Shown: positions 30,089 to 43,554, counted from the stretch's first letter. The stretch: 64,000 nt of DNA from Cerrena zonata (GCA_038087015.1 JASBNA010000015.1:186001-250000), one strand, 5' to 3'. Notes: generated by a model from the letters alone, not told the origin. A program made the numbers and translations.

Positions 30089-31228
30089 ATGTCTTCTCCA
30101 ATCGTCTACCAATTAGGCCACGAGCCTTTGAAAGATCATTGTTTTTCGCCAAACCATGATATCTTAGCAATCACCAAAAACAGCACCGTTGAAATTTATA
30201 AAACCGGAACCGCCAAACCCCAATTGATTGCAGTTTTAAAAGAACACGATAAAACGGTTACTTCTGTTGATATTTCTCCAGATGGATCTAAAATCCTTAC
30301 TTGTTCTCAAGATCGTAATGCGTTAGTCTGGGAATGGAATCAACAAGCCCAAGAATATAAACCAACATTGGTATTATTGAGAATTAGCCGTGCTGCTACT
30401 TTCTGTAGATGGTCACCATTGGGTAATAAATTTGCTGTTGGATCGAGTGATCGTATCATTGCAGTTTGTTACTATGAAGAAGAAAATGATTGGTGGGTTT
30501 CAAAACATTTAAAGAAACCTTTAAAATCAACAATTACTAGTTTGAGTTGGCACCCAAATAATGTATTATTAGCAAGTGGTTCAACCGATGGTCATGTTCG
30601 TGTGTTCTCTGCTTACATTAAAGGATTAGATTCAAAACCAGAACCTTCAGTTTGGGGTTCTAAATTACCGTTCCAAACTTTAGTTGGTGATTTCACTAAT
30701 GAAACCGGTGCTTGGATTCATGATGTTGATTTTAGTGATGACGGTAATTCGTTAGCTTATGTTAGCCATGATTCTTCAATTGGTATTGTTTACCCTGAAG
30801 GTGAAGGTTTGGCACCAAGAGCAATTATTAATGTCAAGACTAATTATTTACCATTTAAATCTTTAGTTTATTTGAATAACAATACTATTGTTGCTGGTGG
30901 TCATAATTGTAACTTGATTGTCTTTCAAGGTAACGAAAATGGTTGGAAAGAAGCTTATCACGTTGAAAAACAAAAAGATTTAATTAAAGACGTTCCAATC
31001 CCTGGTGGTGAAGAAGAAGATGAAGAAGAAATCTCTTCTCATGATGCTTTAAACATGTTTAAACAAATGGATTTGAAAGGCCGTGTAAATAAACCTGGTA
31101 AAGCCACTGGTTCTGGTAAAGTTTTATCAACTATTCATCAAAATACCATTGCTAACGTAAGATTATACCATGGTAATCAAGTTAGTACCGCTGGTATTGA
31201 TGGTAAAGTTGTGATCTTCTCTATTTAG
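30089..31228 (+). CDS. ARC40: Arp2/3 complex subunit ARPC1 (WD40)
   Basis: Arc40 is the beta-propeller subunit of the actin-nucleating Arp2/3 complex at endocytic patches. The 379-residue protein begins MSSPIVYQLGHEPLKDHCFS and shows WD repeats such as EHDKTVTSVDISPDGSKILT, STITSLSWHPNNVLLASGST and IHDVDFSDDGNSLAYVS. The acidic EEEDEEEISSHDALNMFKQM insert before the last blade is the ARPC1 loop. Length is close to the 384 residues of S. cerevisiae. A second Arp2/3 subunit, ARC15, lies 14 kb downstream. The call is secure. Confidence 0.97.
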   Translation: MSSPIVYQLGHEPLKDHCFSPNHDILAITKNSTVEIYKTGTAKPQLIAVLKEHDKTVTSVDISPDGSKILTCSQDRNALVWEWNQQAQEYKPTLVLLRISRAATFCRWSPLGNKFAVGSSDRIIAVCYYEEENDWWVSKHLKKPLKSTITSLSWHPNNVLLASGSTDGHVRVFSAYIKGLDSKPEPSVWGSKLPFQTLVGDFTNETGAWIHDVDFSDDGNSLAYVSHDSSIGIVYPEGEGLAPRAIINVKTNYLPFKSLVYLNNNTIVAGGHNCNLIVFQGNENGWKEAYHVEKQKDLIKDVPIPGGEEEDEEEISSHDALNMFKQMDLKGRVNKPGKATGSGKVLSTIHQNTIANVRLYHGNQVSTAGIDGKVVIFSI

Positions 31229-32816
31229 ACTTGATAAATACATCTACATTATAATTTATTTGTAATCATATATTAAAATCATTATAAACCATTAAACACT
31301 ATTATTTGTTAGTATTCTAAATCAATCGCTAAATGAACATTTCATTCAACTAATTAGTTATTAATCAGTTATTGAGCTTTGGTATAAGGTTATCTTCAGA
31401 ATATTTGGTTCAGAAGCAGAACTGAAAAAAAAGGTTTTTCATCACAATAACTAATCAGTGAATGAATTTTATTCGTAAAAGTAAAAAAAACATACTCATC
31501 AAAATCCGATCTTGTCCCAATTAACCGAAACAATTCTCCAAAATCTAAAACTTGCAGTTAGTATTTCATGTTTTCAATAAGAGAGAAACAAAGATCTTTA
31601 GCAAGGTATTCATGCTCATTCATAAATGAATGAGTAAAGGTCAGATGGTGATGCATGTTGTTTATCCATGGCTCAGGATTCACCGGACAGAATGTTGTGA
31701 GAACGATCATCATAAAAAAGTTTCAAAAATACACTTGCAATAAAATCCTTCAGTTGGTTAAGCACATACTCTTTCCGCAAATTAGAACATATCCATCCTG
31801 ATAATATGAACAGTCTATTAAACAGTCTATGAAACAGTCTATGAAACAGCTAGTAATGAAAAATTTTCAGTTGGAATCTTTTTTTTTTTATAGTTACAAT
31901 AAGACTTTTAGGTGTCGCCGGGTAACTATCCTCAAACACTTCCTTCGAGGGTTCAGATACACACCGGTACACCAGCTGAATATTATTGGTAAGTACGCGT
32001 AGAATATATTTGTTAGTGAGAAGCCAGTTTCCTTTTGGCTTTAATACTCAGTGACAGTTTTCCTATTTGTCAAGTATGTAATTTCACTAATTACTTTATA
32101 GTTTTGAATAATTAACAATATTCAATATATAGTAAAGATAAAAGATTATATTAAGATAAGTTATTTAGTTAAGTTGTAGAAGAGAAGTGAATGAAAACAA
32201 GTAATATTTATCTACACTGTTTGGGATTGCAACTACTAAGTTGTAGTTCGCGTGCGCTAACCATAAATACAAAAGTGCGACTTATTGAAGTCTTTAATCG
32301 TGCCATGCAGATGAATCACACACCGGTACACCAGATATTGTTCATAATCAATGATAATCGGCAAAGATGACTCCACGATAGAAATATTTCTTGCAAAAGA
32401 TTATTAAATCTCGATTCTGATATCATGGGTAGTTATACTTACGCTGTACAATTAAAAATTCTCCGGGGCTTTAGAGGACCAGGTTATCTGAAAACGATTA
32501 GAGATCGATTTGACTGCAAAAACTAACCTCAGGTATGGGAAGCAAAGCACGAATTATCAAATCTCAAATAGCAGCACTCTGCCAGTGTTGCAGCAGACAG
32601 TCCGATCCCGATGCCTCACTAGCTAGAGCTCGTGAGAGCTCGTCGTGGAAAGCTATTGGTTGTTGTTTTGAAAGCATCTCCGGCGAAACGTTGTGCACTC
32701 AGCCTGAATTGAAAAAAAAAAAAAAAATTGATTAGCACAGAAGGATGACTTCAGAAGATTGCTTAAATCTGAATAAGTTTGGCTAGCAGATTAGCTATTG
32801 ATTCTAACTAAAGAGT
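31229..32816. other. 1.6-kb gene-free stretch with Rap1-like sites and a 15-bp repeat
   Basis: No supportable gene is seen. Two identical 17-nt copies of ACACACCGGTACACCAG lie at 31959-31975 and 32318-32334. A 15-bp repeat (AAACAGTCTATGAAA) lies at 31808-31850. A GC-richer block at 32570-32700 contains GAGCTCGTGAGAGCTCG. It is upstream of the cation-diffusion facilitator gene. Confidence 0.55.
31808..31850. repeat. 15-bp tandem repeat, about three copies
   Basis: AACAGTCTATTA, AACAGTCTATGA and AACAGTCTATGA follow one another and end in AACAGCTAG. Confidence 0.85.
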
Positions 32817-34802
32817 ATGACGTACCCAGCTGAGTTCAGATATCCTAACGGCGGGAACCAAGGGCTGGAACAAACCCTGAGTCAATTCCACAATAAGGGC
32901 TTGAACATTAGCATCGATGAAGGTGACAATCGAGACATTAGAAATTCAAGAGATAAAGAGACTAATGAAGGTGATCAAGCTTCTGGAGCCCTGATTCCAA
33001 AGTCTCTTCTGTGGTCGGTGATTAATGGAGGTAAGCATTCGAATCATGTACCACATACTCCGGGGACAGTGCCAGACTCAAATGGTAAAAGCCCCAGGAC
33101 CGTATCAGATACGGCCAACTCAGCTCGTTCAGGTAGAGCCCATTCGACTCGATCAGGGTCAGATGACTATTATGATTTGGAAGCTGCAGCAGCATTAGAC
33201 CATTCTCGTCGTTTTTCAGCCGGTGATATATTTCGAGGCCCATATAAAGCAAATTCATCACTGCAAAGACCATTTTTTCAAAGATTTCTTAATAACAAGT
33301 ATAGTGTGACCAATCCAAATTCACCTTTTGATTTACACCATCATCCAAACACTAGCTTTCTTGACACATCTAGTGTTTGTTCAATTGACATTGAAGAACA
33401 ACAAAGAAGATTGGCTCACATAAATAGTTTGAGACCACAAAAATTGATTGGTAATTATAAAAGCTTAGCTAATTGGATGGTTTCTTATCGTAATGATGTC
33501 AAATCAATTAAAAATAAAAATTAAGAAAATTTTACGAAGATCAAAATCATTTAATTGAAAGATTTACTGAAATTGATAATTTTCTAGATGCTGGTAAAAT
33601 TCATTATAATATGCTTAGTACTTATGGAAATCTTCAACAAAGAGGATTTGACATTTTAGATCCTCATGATGAGACACCAGAAAATAATCAAAATATCCCT
33701 AATGGTAATCAATATTTCGCTAATGAAGAAACTCCGTTAAATCTAGATTTAGATAATACAAAATACCAATCTTTAAATTTAGAACCAAACGATGAAAGTT
33801 ATAATACTCATAATTCTAAAAAATCAAGGTTCCATGATTTACCAGGAAATATTACCGAAGGAGCAAAATTCTTAGGATATGATGAAAAAACTGACCAAAA
33901 TGATGTTTATATCGCTATATTGGTTAATTTCTTCATTAATTTTATCTTGTTGATTGGTAAGTTTATTGTTTCCTATCTTGACCAATTCCATGTCAGTTGT
34001 TGCTTCATTAGTTGATTCCATATTAGATTTCTTATCGACTTTTATAATCTTTTTCGCTAATAGACTATCGACAGCTCAAAATGCAAAATCTCAGCATGCT
34101 TACCCAGTTGGGAGATCTCGTTTGGAACCATTAGGGTATTTTGATCTTCTCGAATCATTATTATATTAGCATTTTTCCAAGTTGGTCAAGAATCGTTTAA
34201 AAGATTGTTTTTAAGTGATGCTGCTGACCGTAATGCAGTTAAAATAGGCTGGGATGCAGTTCTTATCATGACCATTACAATTATCAGTAAAATCTGTTGT
34301 TGGGTGTGGTGTTCTAGCAGTAAATCGAGTTCTGTTCAAGCTTTGGCTCAGGATGCAATGACGGATATTATTTTCAATATTGTTTCATTGTTAATGCCTA
34401 GTATTGGTTTCATTTTCAATATTTGGTGGTTAGATCCTTTAGGGTGCCTTGTTATTATCTATTTATATTATTGCATCATGGTCAGCCACCGCTTACGAAC
34501 ATATTGATAATTTAACAGGTGCAGTTGCTGATCCCTTAGATTATCAAGTTATATTATATTTAGCATACAGATTTGCTGAGTCAATTAAACAAATTACTGC
34601 ATTGAAAGTATATCATGTTGGTGATAACGTTAATGTTGAAATTGATGTTATATTCAATTACGAAGATTTAGATTTAAACTTAAAAGATTGTCATGACATT
34701 GCTGAAGCATTACAATATTCCATTGAGACATTACCAATGGTGGAAAGAGCATTTGTTCATATAGAATACATGGAAGGTAATTTTAAGGGCCATCTACAAT
34801 AA
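32817..34802 (+). pseudogene. cation diffusion facilitator (Mn-CDF-like), five frame breaks
   Basis: Conserved pieces appear in order in alternating frames: an N-terminal cytosolic domain (MTYPAEFRYPNGG), KFYEDQNHLIERFTEIDNFL, DVYIAILVNFFINFILLIGK, then NSMSVVASLVDSILDFLSTF with the CDF metal-site pattern D-x3-D. AYPVGRSRLEPLG, VQALAQDAMTDIIFNIVSLL (second D-x3-D) and YEHIDNLTGAVADPLDYQV follow, with an intact C-terminal domain. Breaks: one A missing at 33516-33520; extra bases within 33961-33974, at 34134-34136 (GGG), at 34153-34154, and at 34442-34444 (GGG). The family exports manganese or zinc from the cytosol. Residues stay conserved on both sides of every break, so this is either a very young pseudogene or a poorly read gene. 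Confidence 0.8.
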
Positions 34803-34887
34803 GTAATTTCTTATTTCTGATATAAAAATTCAATTAATATAAAACGAAGAATAGTTATTCAAATTAATACACAAGTTTTAGCTATAA

Positions 34888-35359
34888 TCATAATAATGCA
34901 ACTGCAACTGCACCAACGAGTGCACCAACTGGTGCAACATAAGCATCAGCTCCAGCTTTAGAAGAAGACCCGGACTTAGAAGACGATCCTGAAGATGAGG
35001 ATTTGGAATGATCTTTGGCAAAATTCAGTACTCGACTATGTGCCCTACTTGTGACATGACTATAGTCACTGTCAAGAGTACTTTTAACCCCATCAGCAAA
35101 GGATTTAAAACGATTTCCACTATGGGTATTGTGCTCTAACTTTGATTTGAGCGAACTATCACCAACATGATCTGCCCTTGATTTAGCATTAGCATACCAG
35201 CTTTGAGATTTTCGCATCAGAAACAGCAGTATTGATACCACCCTTCACTTGAGAAACACCTTGCTCAACATCAGATTTAACGTTATCGAAAGCATTGGCT
35301 TGAACTTTGATTGGTGCCAAAGCAAGTGAAAAAACGGTTAAAAAAATAGAAGTATGCAT
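34888..35359 (-). CDS. small secreted Ser-rich protein, possibly GPI-anchored, one frame break
   Basis: The ATG at 35359 starts a signal peptide MHTSIFLTVFSLALAPIKVQ and ANAFDNVKSDVEQGVSQVKG. The first frame ends early, but removing one base from the A4 run (plus strand 35209-35212) gives SDAKSQSWYANAKSRADHVG and continues to a Ser/Gly-rich tail. The C-terminus GADAYVAPVGALVGAVAVAL is small-residue then hydrophobic, as in GPI-attachment signals. The joined product has about 155 residues. Amphipathic middle helices such as NAFDNVKSDVEQGVSQVKGG are visible. I do not know the family. Confidence 0.65.
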
Positions 35360-36166
35360 AATAGGTAACTTTAAAACAAAACAAACCCCCCTGAAAAACG
35401 ATAACAAGATTCACTCAGTGACAAGAATTTTGTAAAGATGAAAATTTGAACATCTGTCGTCCTATAAGCAATAAGAAATATATTTATATTTCCCACGGTC
35501 CTTTTTTCTTTTGTTACAATATTAAGCTATTTGCTAACAATATACAAAAGTTGAATAGAAGAGAGAATATTTCATTGTAATCATAGACTATAAACAATAC
35601 CAACTGTAACTAAAAAAAGCATTATCGTTCCTCCATCTTAGAAATATTCCTATGTATTTCGCATCCAGGGCCAATTCTATGTTATTTTTTGTTCAATGTG
35701 CATGCGCACTGCCAGCCAGCCCTCACATACTATCTCTCTGAGCCTCTAACCGGAGACTATTCGACTGATACAAACTTAGTTTTGGCATGACACTTTGGTC
35801 TTGTCTTCAATATAGTTCGAGGAAGAAAGTTGAGGGCACAGTGCGGTCAGTTGAAGATTGTAGGTCTGTGCTATAAATAAGTGGTGTATTAAACTAAACT
35901 CGTGTGAGAGTTATTCACGGAATGGCTGTGAACTTGGACCTTGATCCACATTTCATGATGCTAGCATTGTTATAAGACAATTGTTGAGAAACAGTCTGTC
36001 ATGAGCCATCAGGGTAGCAGGGCCCTTTAAAACAATACGAGCAGCTGGGTTCTTTTTGAGTAACATTTCATAAGACCTCTTGTAGCTTATTGTTTTTTTT
36101 TTTTGCCATATTTTGGATTAGAGTAAGAGCAAACATATCCAGCAGTTATCCATTGAATTACCGGGG
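35360..36166. other. gene-free stretch
   Basis: AT-rich and mixed sequence with T/A runs. I see no gene, repeat or RNA I can support. Confidence 0.5.
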
Positions 36167-38508
36167 TTAGAGCTCATCTAACAAGCTAGCTAGACTCACT
36201 TTATACTTGATAAGAATGTCTTCTTCGTTAGCACCACCAATACGTCCAAATTTTTCTAACAAGAGTCGGACGTCATCTAGCATACTTCGCCAATTCTCTG
36301 AACTTATGTAAAGATTATCATCATGTTCAACATCCAATATTTTCATTAATGAGGATTCATTCATATGTTTCAACAACTTGACGAGTACCATAGCACTGAA
36401 GTAGAAGCAAAAGTGGATCTGGTCCGATAAATATGCAAAATATGAATCATTTTCAATTACATTAATGGACTTAACTAATAAGTGGGCATGTTGGATCATC
36501 TTGTAGATAGATTGTTCTTTACCGGCCCGGAGGATGTATTCAATATTATCTTGATCATAAAATTGAGTATTGGGTTTTAGTTTTATCGATGAAGATCGGT
36601 AAGTGTAGGTATAATAAACCATTACCAGACAAAAATGATAACACAATTCGACGAAACTGCAAAGCAGGCTGACTGAATAAATACTCCCATTGATCATACC
36701 AGATATTAATTTCTTCTTTCACTGAAGCAAAACTGGCTTCAATTTCATCAATAGTCCTGACTCCTCCTGAATTCATATTAACCTGAATATAATTATAGGC
36801 CACCAATAGTATTTCAATTTCACTAACCATTCTTCCATCGAAATTGGTGGCACTAGGTAAACTCAAAGTGGCAGTACAATAATTAAGTCTGATTTCATCA
36901 ACAACACACATTCTACCACTGAAAATACAATTAATCAAATGAACCAAAATCAAATGATTATAGATTCTTAAAATTGTCAACGTTTGATATTCGTCACTAT
37001 CAAGTTCATCATATAATATGGTGAAGGGGGACAATATGTCATCATGATCATCTTTTGCTGAATTAGCATCAGCTGTCTCATTTCTTCTAAATAAAGAGCC
37101 ATAAGTCAATTTGGTAATGAAGGTAGTCAATCCGATTCCTGAAAGATACCAAGGATCCAAATTAACTTCAGATAAATCAAATTCACCAATCAACGCATCA
37201 TCATCTTTGTTTCCCGATATGACGGACAGTAATGATAGCAGATAAATAGATAATATAACTAGAGCTTGTAAAAATTCAATATCCCCACCATTTCTTTTAA
37301 CTCCTTGAAATGAAGCATATTTCAATAAACTTTTATCAAGATCTATAACCAACTGTCTCATTAATAAACTATAGGTTCTTCTCTTATCTTTCAATTCCGT
37401 TGAATTACCATTGGTAGGTGATTCATTGAGCAGGTATCTTAAAGATAGTACCAAACAAGTTGTTAAAAGGAATGAAGATTTAAATCGTATTCTTTCTATC
37501 AAAACTCCTGTTGGAATGCTCAGAGGAAATGAAACCCATCTACCATAATTACGACGAAAGTCATCGATCAAATCAATTGCCTCCATTACACTCAATATCC
37601 CCATACTAATAACGTCATCATTTGCATTAAAATAATTCCTCGTCGAAAGCAGTGGATTTAACGAGTTGAATAAGCTTAAAATTGGGTAAGGTGTTAGATG
37701 AGTATTAGAATGATTTTGATTATGAATGAATGAAAAAGGGCTCGTTTTTAACGATGCCGACGCACATTTGAATGAGGCGGTTATATCTTCAAAATCGTCT
37801 CCTAATGAACCATTATCAACGATATCGTTCTTGGAAGTGGGTTGATATATCTGCGGTGACGGGAAACCTATAGGGATACTGGCGATTTTCTACCATATGA
37901 GAAGCAGATGCACTTACTGGAACCGGTGCATGAGGAGTACTGGGAACGGAAGATTTCTTCATTGAGCTAGCTGCTTCCAATAGCAACCTAGCATCGTTAC
38001 TGGATATTTCAGAATGTGAGGGATTTGTTATATTTAAGCTAGAGTTTGGTCCAGATTGGTTCAATCGTTTTAAAATTTCGTTAACCCCATTGTAAATCAT
38101 ATCAAGTTTTGCATTATTAATTGAATCATTATTCCCGCTTCGCAACTCGCCTCCACTATCACTTGCCATAGATGTGGTCGGGGTCATGCTAATACCAACA
38201 TTTGCCAAAGCTGAATCAGGCTCGAAGGAACATGGTTTATTAAGATACGAACATCTAACGCAAACTCTTGAATTATCGTACTTGATACAACGAACTTTCT
38301 GTTTTCGACATGACTCACAAGCTTTCAATGTTCGGGTGGCTTGACCTGATCTTCTGTTATCACGAGATGTCTCCACTTGTTTAGCTGACTGTAATCCAGT
38401 AGGTGTCTCCAGAGGATCTTTTAAATGGGCATCTGAGTTACCACCACCGGTTCTTCTCTTTTTAGAAACAGGATCTTTGTTTGATCCCTGTGAAGGTATC
38501 TTTGGCAT
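36167..38508 (-). CDS. Zn2Cys6 fungal transcription factor, two frame breaks
   Basis: The ATG at 38508 begins MPKIPSQGSNKDPVSKKRRT. A Zn2Cys6 binuclear cluster spans residues 64-93 (C-x2-C-x6-C-x8-C-x2-C-x6-C), beginning ACESCRKQKVRC. A Ser/Pro-rich linker is followed by the fungal transcription-factor middle homology region (MEAIDLIDDFRRNYGRWVSF, STELKDKRRTYSLLMRQL, EIEILLVAYNYIQVNM). Frame breaks lie at about 37879-37886 (one extra base, after VENR) and about 36650-36655 (one extra C, after PALQF). Read through, the product is about 780 residues. It is a sequence-specific regulator; the target pathway is not evident. Confidence 0.85.
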
Positions 38509-38779
38509 TCTCGGTGTAAGTCAAATGAGCGATTCGTTTCTTTGTGACAACTTTCAAGGGTCCAAGCTTCTCCAGACTCACAATCGATAAAGAATGGTTT
38601 TACGGTTAATTTTTCAGCTGGGGAATGATTTATGTTTTTGTCTTGATTTTTCAATTTTCCGCCGAGGGATTCCGCAGGAGTTTTAAATTAAAAAAAAAAA
38701 AAATAGGTAAAAAATAGAGGCGGTACGGAGGTCAGAAGTGGAAAATCCGGGGTAACGCTATCTATTCAGCTATTTACTC

Positions 38780-39958
38780 TTATATAAGTTTATAAGTTGT
38801 TTGACTCTTACCATCGGATTCCTTCATACATAGGTTCAATTCAATTATCTTGACCCCCCTATTTATGGTGAGATGATCAAAGTCAATGATACCTTTATAT
38901 TCAATTATACCTTTTTTCAAGTTGTTATTATCTGTGATGACATAATTACCAGTGTAAATGACATTATAGTCTTTATCTAGATTATGCATGGTGGGATGTC
39001 TGTGTTTCCTTAGCTTCTTTGAATCACTCAAGGGAACTTCGTGTACTCTTCCACTTCCTCTTTCGTGGGTTTTGGCTTGGGCTTCTGATGTGTTTAGACG
39101 GTCTAGTTTCAAACCGGCCGCCACTAGTAAGTCACTGATGATTGTCGTGAAGTTAATCAGTTTGATACTCCAGTGGGGGCTGATGCCGTAATTGGTTTTC
39201 CCTTCCGACTTATCCAATTCAATATCGAATCTTATTCCAGAAATGGTTGGATGCTTAGGTTCTACCCAAATATCAAAATTGGAGCTTTGATTTATATTGA
39301 TGGGCAACCCAAAGATCTCTCTTATTGACGATTGAATGGACGCAGTTTCAAGAACCTTATATTGAATATTGTCAGTTATCAAGAGCTTTAGGTAATTATC
39401 TTTGTCTGAGATTTTCCCCGGTTCCGAGTTCAACTGGTTCATTTCGGTTTGGAGATATTCAAAGTACTCGGGATCAAAATAATAGATATGGTCAGGATAC
39501 TTATACCTTGATACATATATCCAATTACAATTTAACCATATTGGCAAGAAGATTGACTTTGTGGTAATGTCACCGTCATTGCCCGATTCGAATTTGATCC
39601 TTTAATTGGTCAATTTGCCAAACAAGTATCCAGCCATGGTCAACGAGCTGGAAGTCACTATTAGCATCAAGATGGTCTTGAAAGGTAGTCCATTATTGTT
39701 CTGGAACAGTTGACCTCCTGGCGTTATAAAGTCGGGATTATTTTGTATGGTATTCTTAACCAACTGCTGTCTCATTAGGTAATCGTACTTCTGCTTTTCA
39801 TACTCCGGATTATATCGGTTGGGACTCGACTGATATGATCTATAATGTAGACTAGTATTTTTTTGGCTAGAGGGTTCATTACCCCACGATCCATAGAAGC
39901 AGCGAGAGTTTGCCACCACTCCACGGTTTAACCGTGCCATTGGACCGCACCTGATCAT
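38780..39958 (-). pseudogene. mitochondrial inner-membrane protein, possibly Aim39-like, interrupted by an in-frame TAA
   Basis: The ATG at 39958 begins MIRCGPMARLNRGVVANSRC, a basic mitochondrial presequence. A Tyr/Gln-rich stretch and one membrane helix (KTILMLIVTSSSLTMAGYLF) follow, then GKLTN and a TAA at 39604-39602. The same frame continues for 273 codons from RIKFESGNDGD through FDIWVEPKHPTISGIRFDIE to a TAA at 38780. There is no ATG before MNQLNSEPG in the second part, so it is unlikely to be a separate gene. Whole length is about 392 residues, near that of S. cerevisiae Aim39 (my recollection); presequence, single helix and long intermembrane-space domain fit, but the name is tentative. 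Confidence 0.6.
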
Positions 39959-40226
39959 TCTTCCAGAAAAATGTTTGTATTCAATGCTAAATGAAACCGG
40001 AAAAGTCTGAATCCACTAGTTGACCCTGGATTTTAGGAAAACTTACGATATATTTTTATCCTGTAGTCAAAAAAAACTACCTTTTGTTTTATTTTTTTTT
40101 TTTATTTTTTTTTGTTTTTTTAACTCTTCGCACACCGTATAACAAGATCGCGGCTCAAGATAGTTGAAGATCTACAAATGTACTTGTTAAAACGATAAAT
40201 CTTCTATAATACTAATGTTACAGGAA

Positions 40227-41147
40227 TTACTCATCTTCCAAGTCGGCCCAATTGAATGACTTGTCTTCTAGTTTTTCAAACATTTGTTTGACTTCTTCTT
40301 GTAATTGTTGTTCATGAAGCGCTTTTTCAGCTAACTTCTTGCGGGCTTCTTCTCTTTGAAGCTCTTCCTTTCTTTGTCGAGGGGTCTGGTATCGAACTTT
40401 CGGTTCCCGCTTTGCGGGCGGTCTCTTCTCGCCACTAAGGGATGTACGTGACAATCTGGATGTTATGTCGTTGCGATTGTCTTTACCACCCAGACCAGAC
40501 GAAGCAGGTTTAATACCCAATCTGGATGCAAATGATTGGGCTGCATCACTCATGGGTGGCAATGGCTCCTCCTCGTTCTCACCTCCTGCTTCTCTATCCT
40601 CTTCTTCTTCTTCACTTTCCCACTCGTCATCTTTCTGCACCCTTTCCTTGCGTGGAATTTTTTTGGTCGAATGGAGTTTCCCCGGTTTGGAGTGGGAACC
40701 AGGATTGAGCCCCAATCTGGAGGCAAAGTCTTTCCCGGCCGGCGTCAACTCCGGTTTTTCACTTTCCTGCTTGTCCTCCTCCAATTCTTCATGTCCAGCA
40801 GTAGATGGGGGTGAGGGATAATGTTTGCCACTGGGGCCATTGGGAGCTGCAAAACGGTCTCTCGTGTTTCTGTGTTTGGTAGCAGGATGCTTGTTATTGT
40901 GTTTATTGGAAGATTTCTTATAGGAATGGGGGTTTTGTCTGGAATTTGTCTTTTCACTTGGTTCAGTTTCATCATCTGCCCATTTACTGGCTAATGGTTT
41001 AGACGTTTTGCTAACCACTGGAGCATGCGAGTCCTTAGCATCGTCATCTGCCCATTTGCTGGCCAACGGCTTAGACTTCCTACTCACAACAACCTTAGCA
41101 GGAGATTCTGTTTCTTCTGATGCCCATTTAGATGGAAGGGCCGACAT
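40227..41147 (-). CDS. unrecognised hydrophilic protein with SKWA repeats
   Basis: The 306-residue protein is read from the ATG at 41147 (MSALPSKWASEE). Three near-identical short motifs occur in the first 65 residues: ALPSKWASEE, PLASKWADDD, PLASKWADDE. Two copies of another motif follow: DFASRLGLNPGS and SFASRLGIKPAS. The middle is basic and His/Lys/Asn-rich, then acidic. The end is a probable coiled coil, QRKEELQREEARKKLAEKAL, finishing FEKLEDKSFNWADLEDE. The repeated tryptophan-containing short motifs look like linear binding motifs. I do not recognise the family. Confidence 0.8.
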   Translation of the reverse strand: MSALPSKWASEETESPAKVVVSRKSKPLASKWADDDAKDSHAPVVSKTSKPLASKWADDETEPSEKTNSRQNPHSYKKSSNKHNNKHPATKHRNTRDRFAAPNGPSGKHYPSPPSTAGHEELEEDKQESEKPELTPAGKDFASRLGLNPGSHSKPGKLHSTKKIPRKERVQKDDEWESEEEEEDREAGGENEEEPLPPMSDAAQSFASRLGIKPASSGLGGKDNRNDITSRLSRTSLSGEKRPPAKREPKVRYQTPRQRKEELQREEARKKLAEKALHEQQLQEEVKQMFEKLEDKSFNWADLEDE

Positions 41148-41891
41148 TCTGTGAGCAAAACGCAAGAAAAAAAAAAGGGTGCAAATACGTCCAATAAAAG
41201 CAATTGGCTATCGGCTGAAAAAGATTCTTTGGTTGATCTGATGGCTTACTGCTAATCCTCTACCGCGAGTATTGTATGGTTCTACCGTTAGTATTGAATG
41301 ATATGCTGGACATTGGTCTTGTTTTTCCTTTCTACTAAGATTAAAAGTGCGGACTTTCTTTCCCCCAAAAAACAAACCCGTGCAACTTTTTTTGCTGTAT
41401 TTATTTTGGTTCCATTTTTATTTTTCATATTTTTCACTTTTGAACATCCTGCCAACTCCGAAAACTACAAAAAAGAGCACTGGGAGCAGCATATAGATGT
41501 AAGGAGCACCCGGGAAGTAAATGCAAATGGGCATTCGGGGCATTTTCCCAGCAATTGCCATGGTTAACTGATGCTGGGACGGATCAACAGCGTAGTGGTG
41601 TGGTTAGCACAGTCAGGTGGTTGTTTCGTAGAGGAGTTTTTTTTCTCGCACAAGTCTTGACCGACACATTATTGGACAAATTGCTAGTAAATTCCCTCCA
41701 GAACGTTTTTTTTCCCTTTGCAAAGCTTATTAAGCTTACTTCGTTTGACTGAAATCCATCAGTTCGCAATTATTAATCTATATAAAATAGCACAACTTCC
41801 TCACTTGCTAAAAAAAGGCAAAAATTGGATTTTTTTTGTTTCTCTCCTTTTTTGTATATTGAACAATTTCATTAACTCCATTCTGATTACA
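41148..41891. promoter_or_regulatory. divergent region upstream of PGI1
   Basis: TATATAAAAT at 41779-41788 lies about 105 bp before the PGI1 ATG and is a plausible TATA box. T/A-rich tracts are present. No gene is seen. Confidence 0.6.

Positions 41892-43554
<1,663 letters not shown>

Noticed and set aside
32535..32735. 66-residue ORF ending in a poly-Lys run
   Set aside because: The end is just a poly-A tract and there is no recognisable sequence or promoter.
38780..39547. Second part of the Aim39-like gene as a gene of its own
   Set aside because: No ATG precedes the conserved N-terminal portion and it shares the frame with the upstream part across one stop codon.
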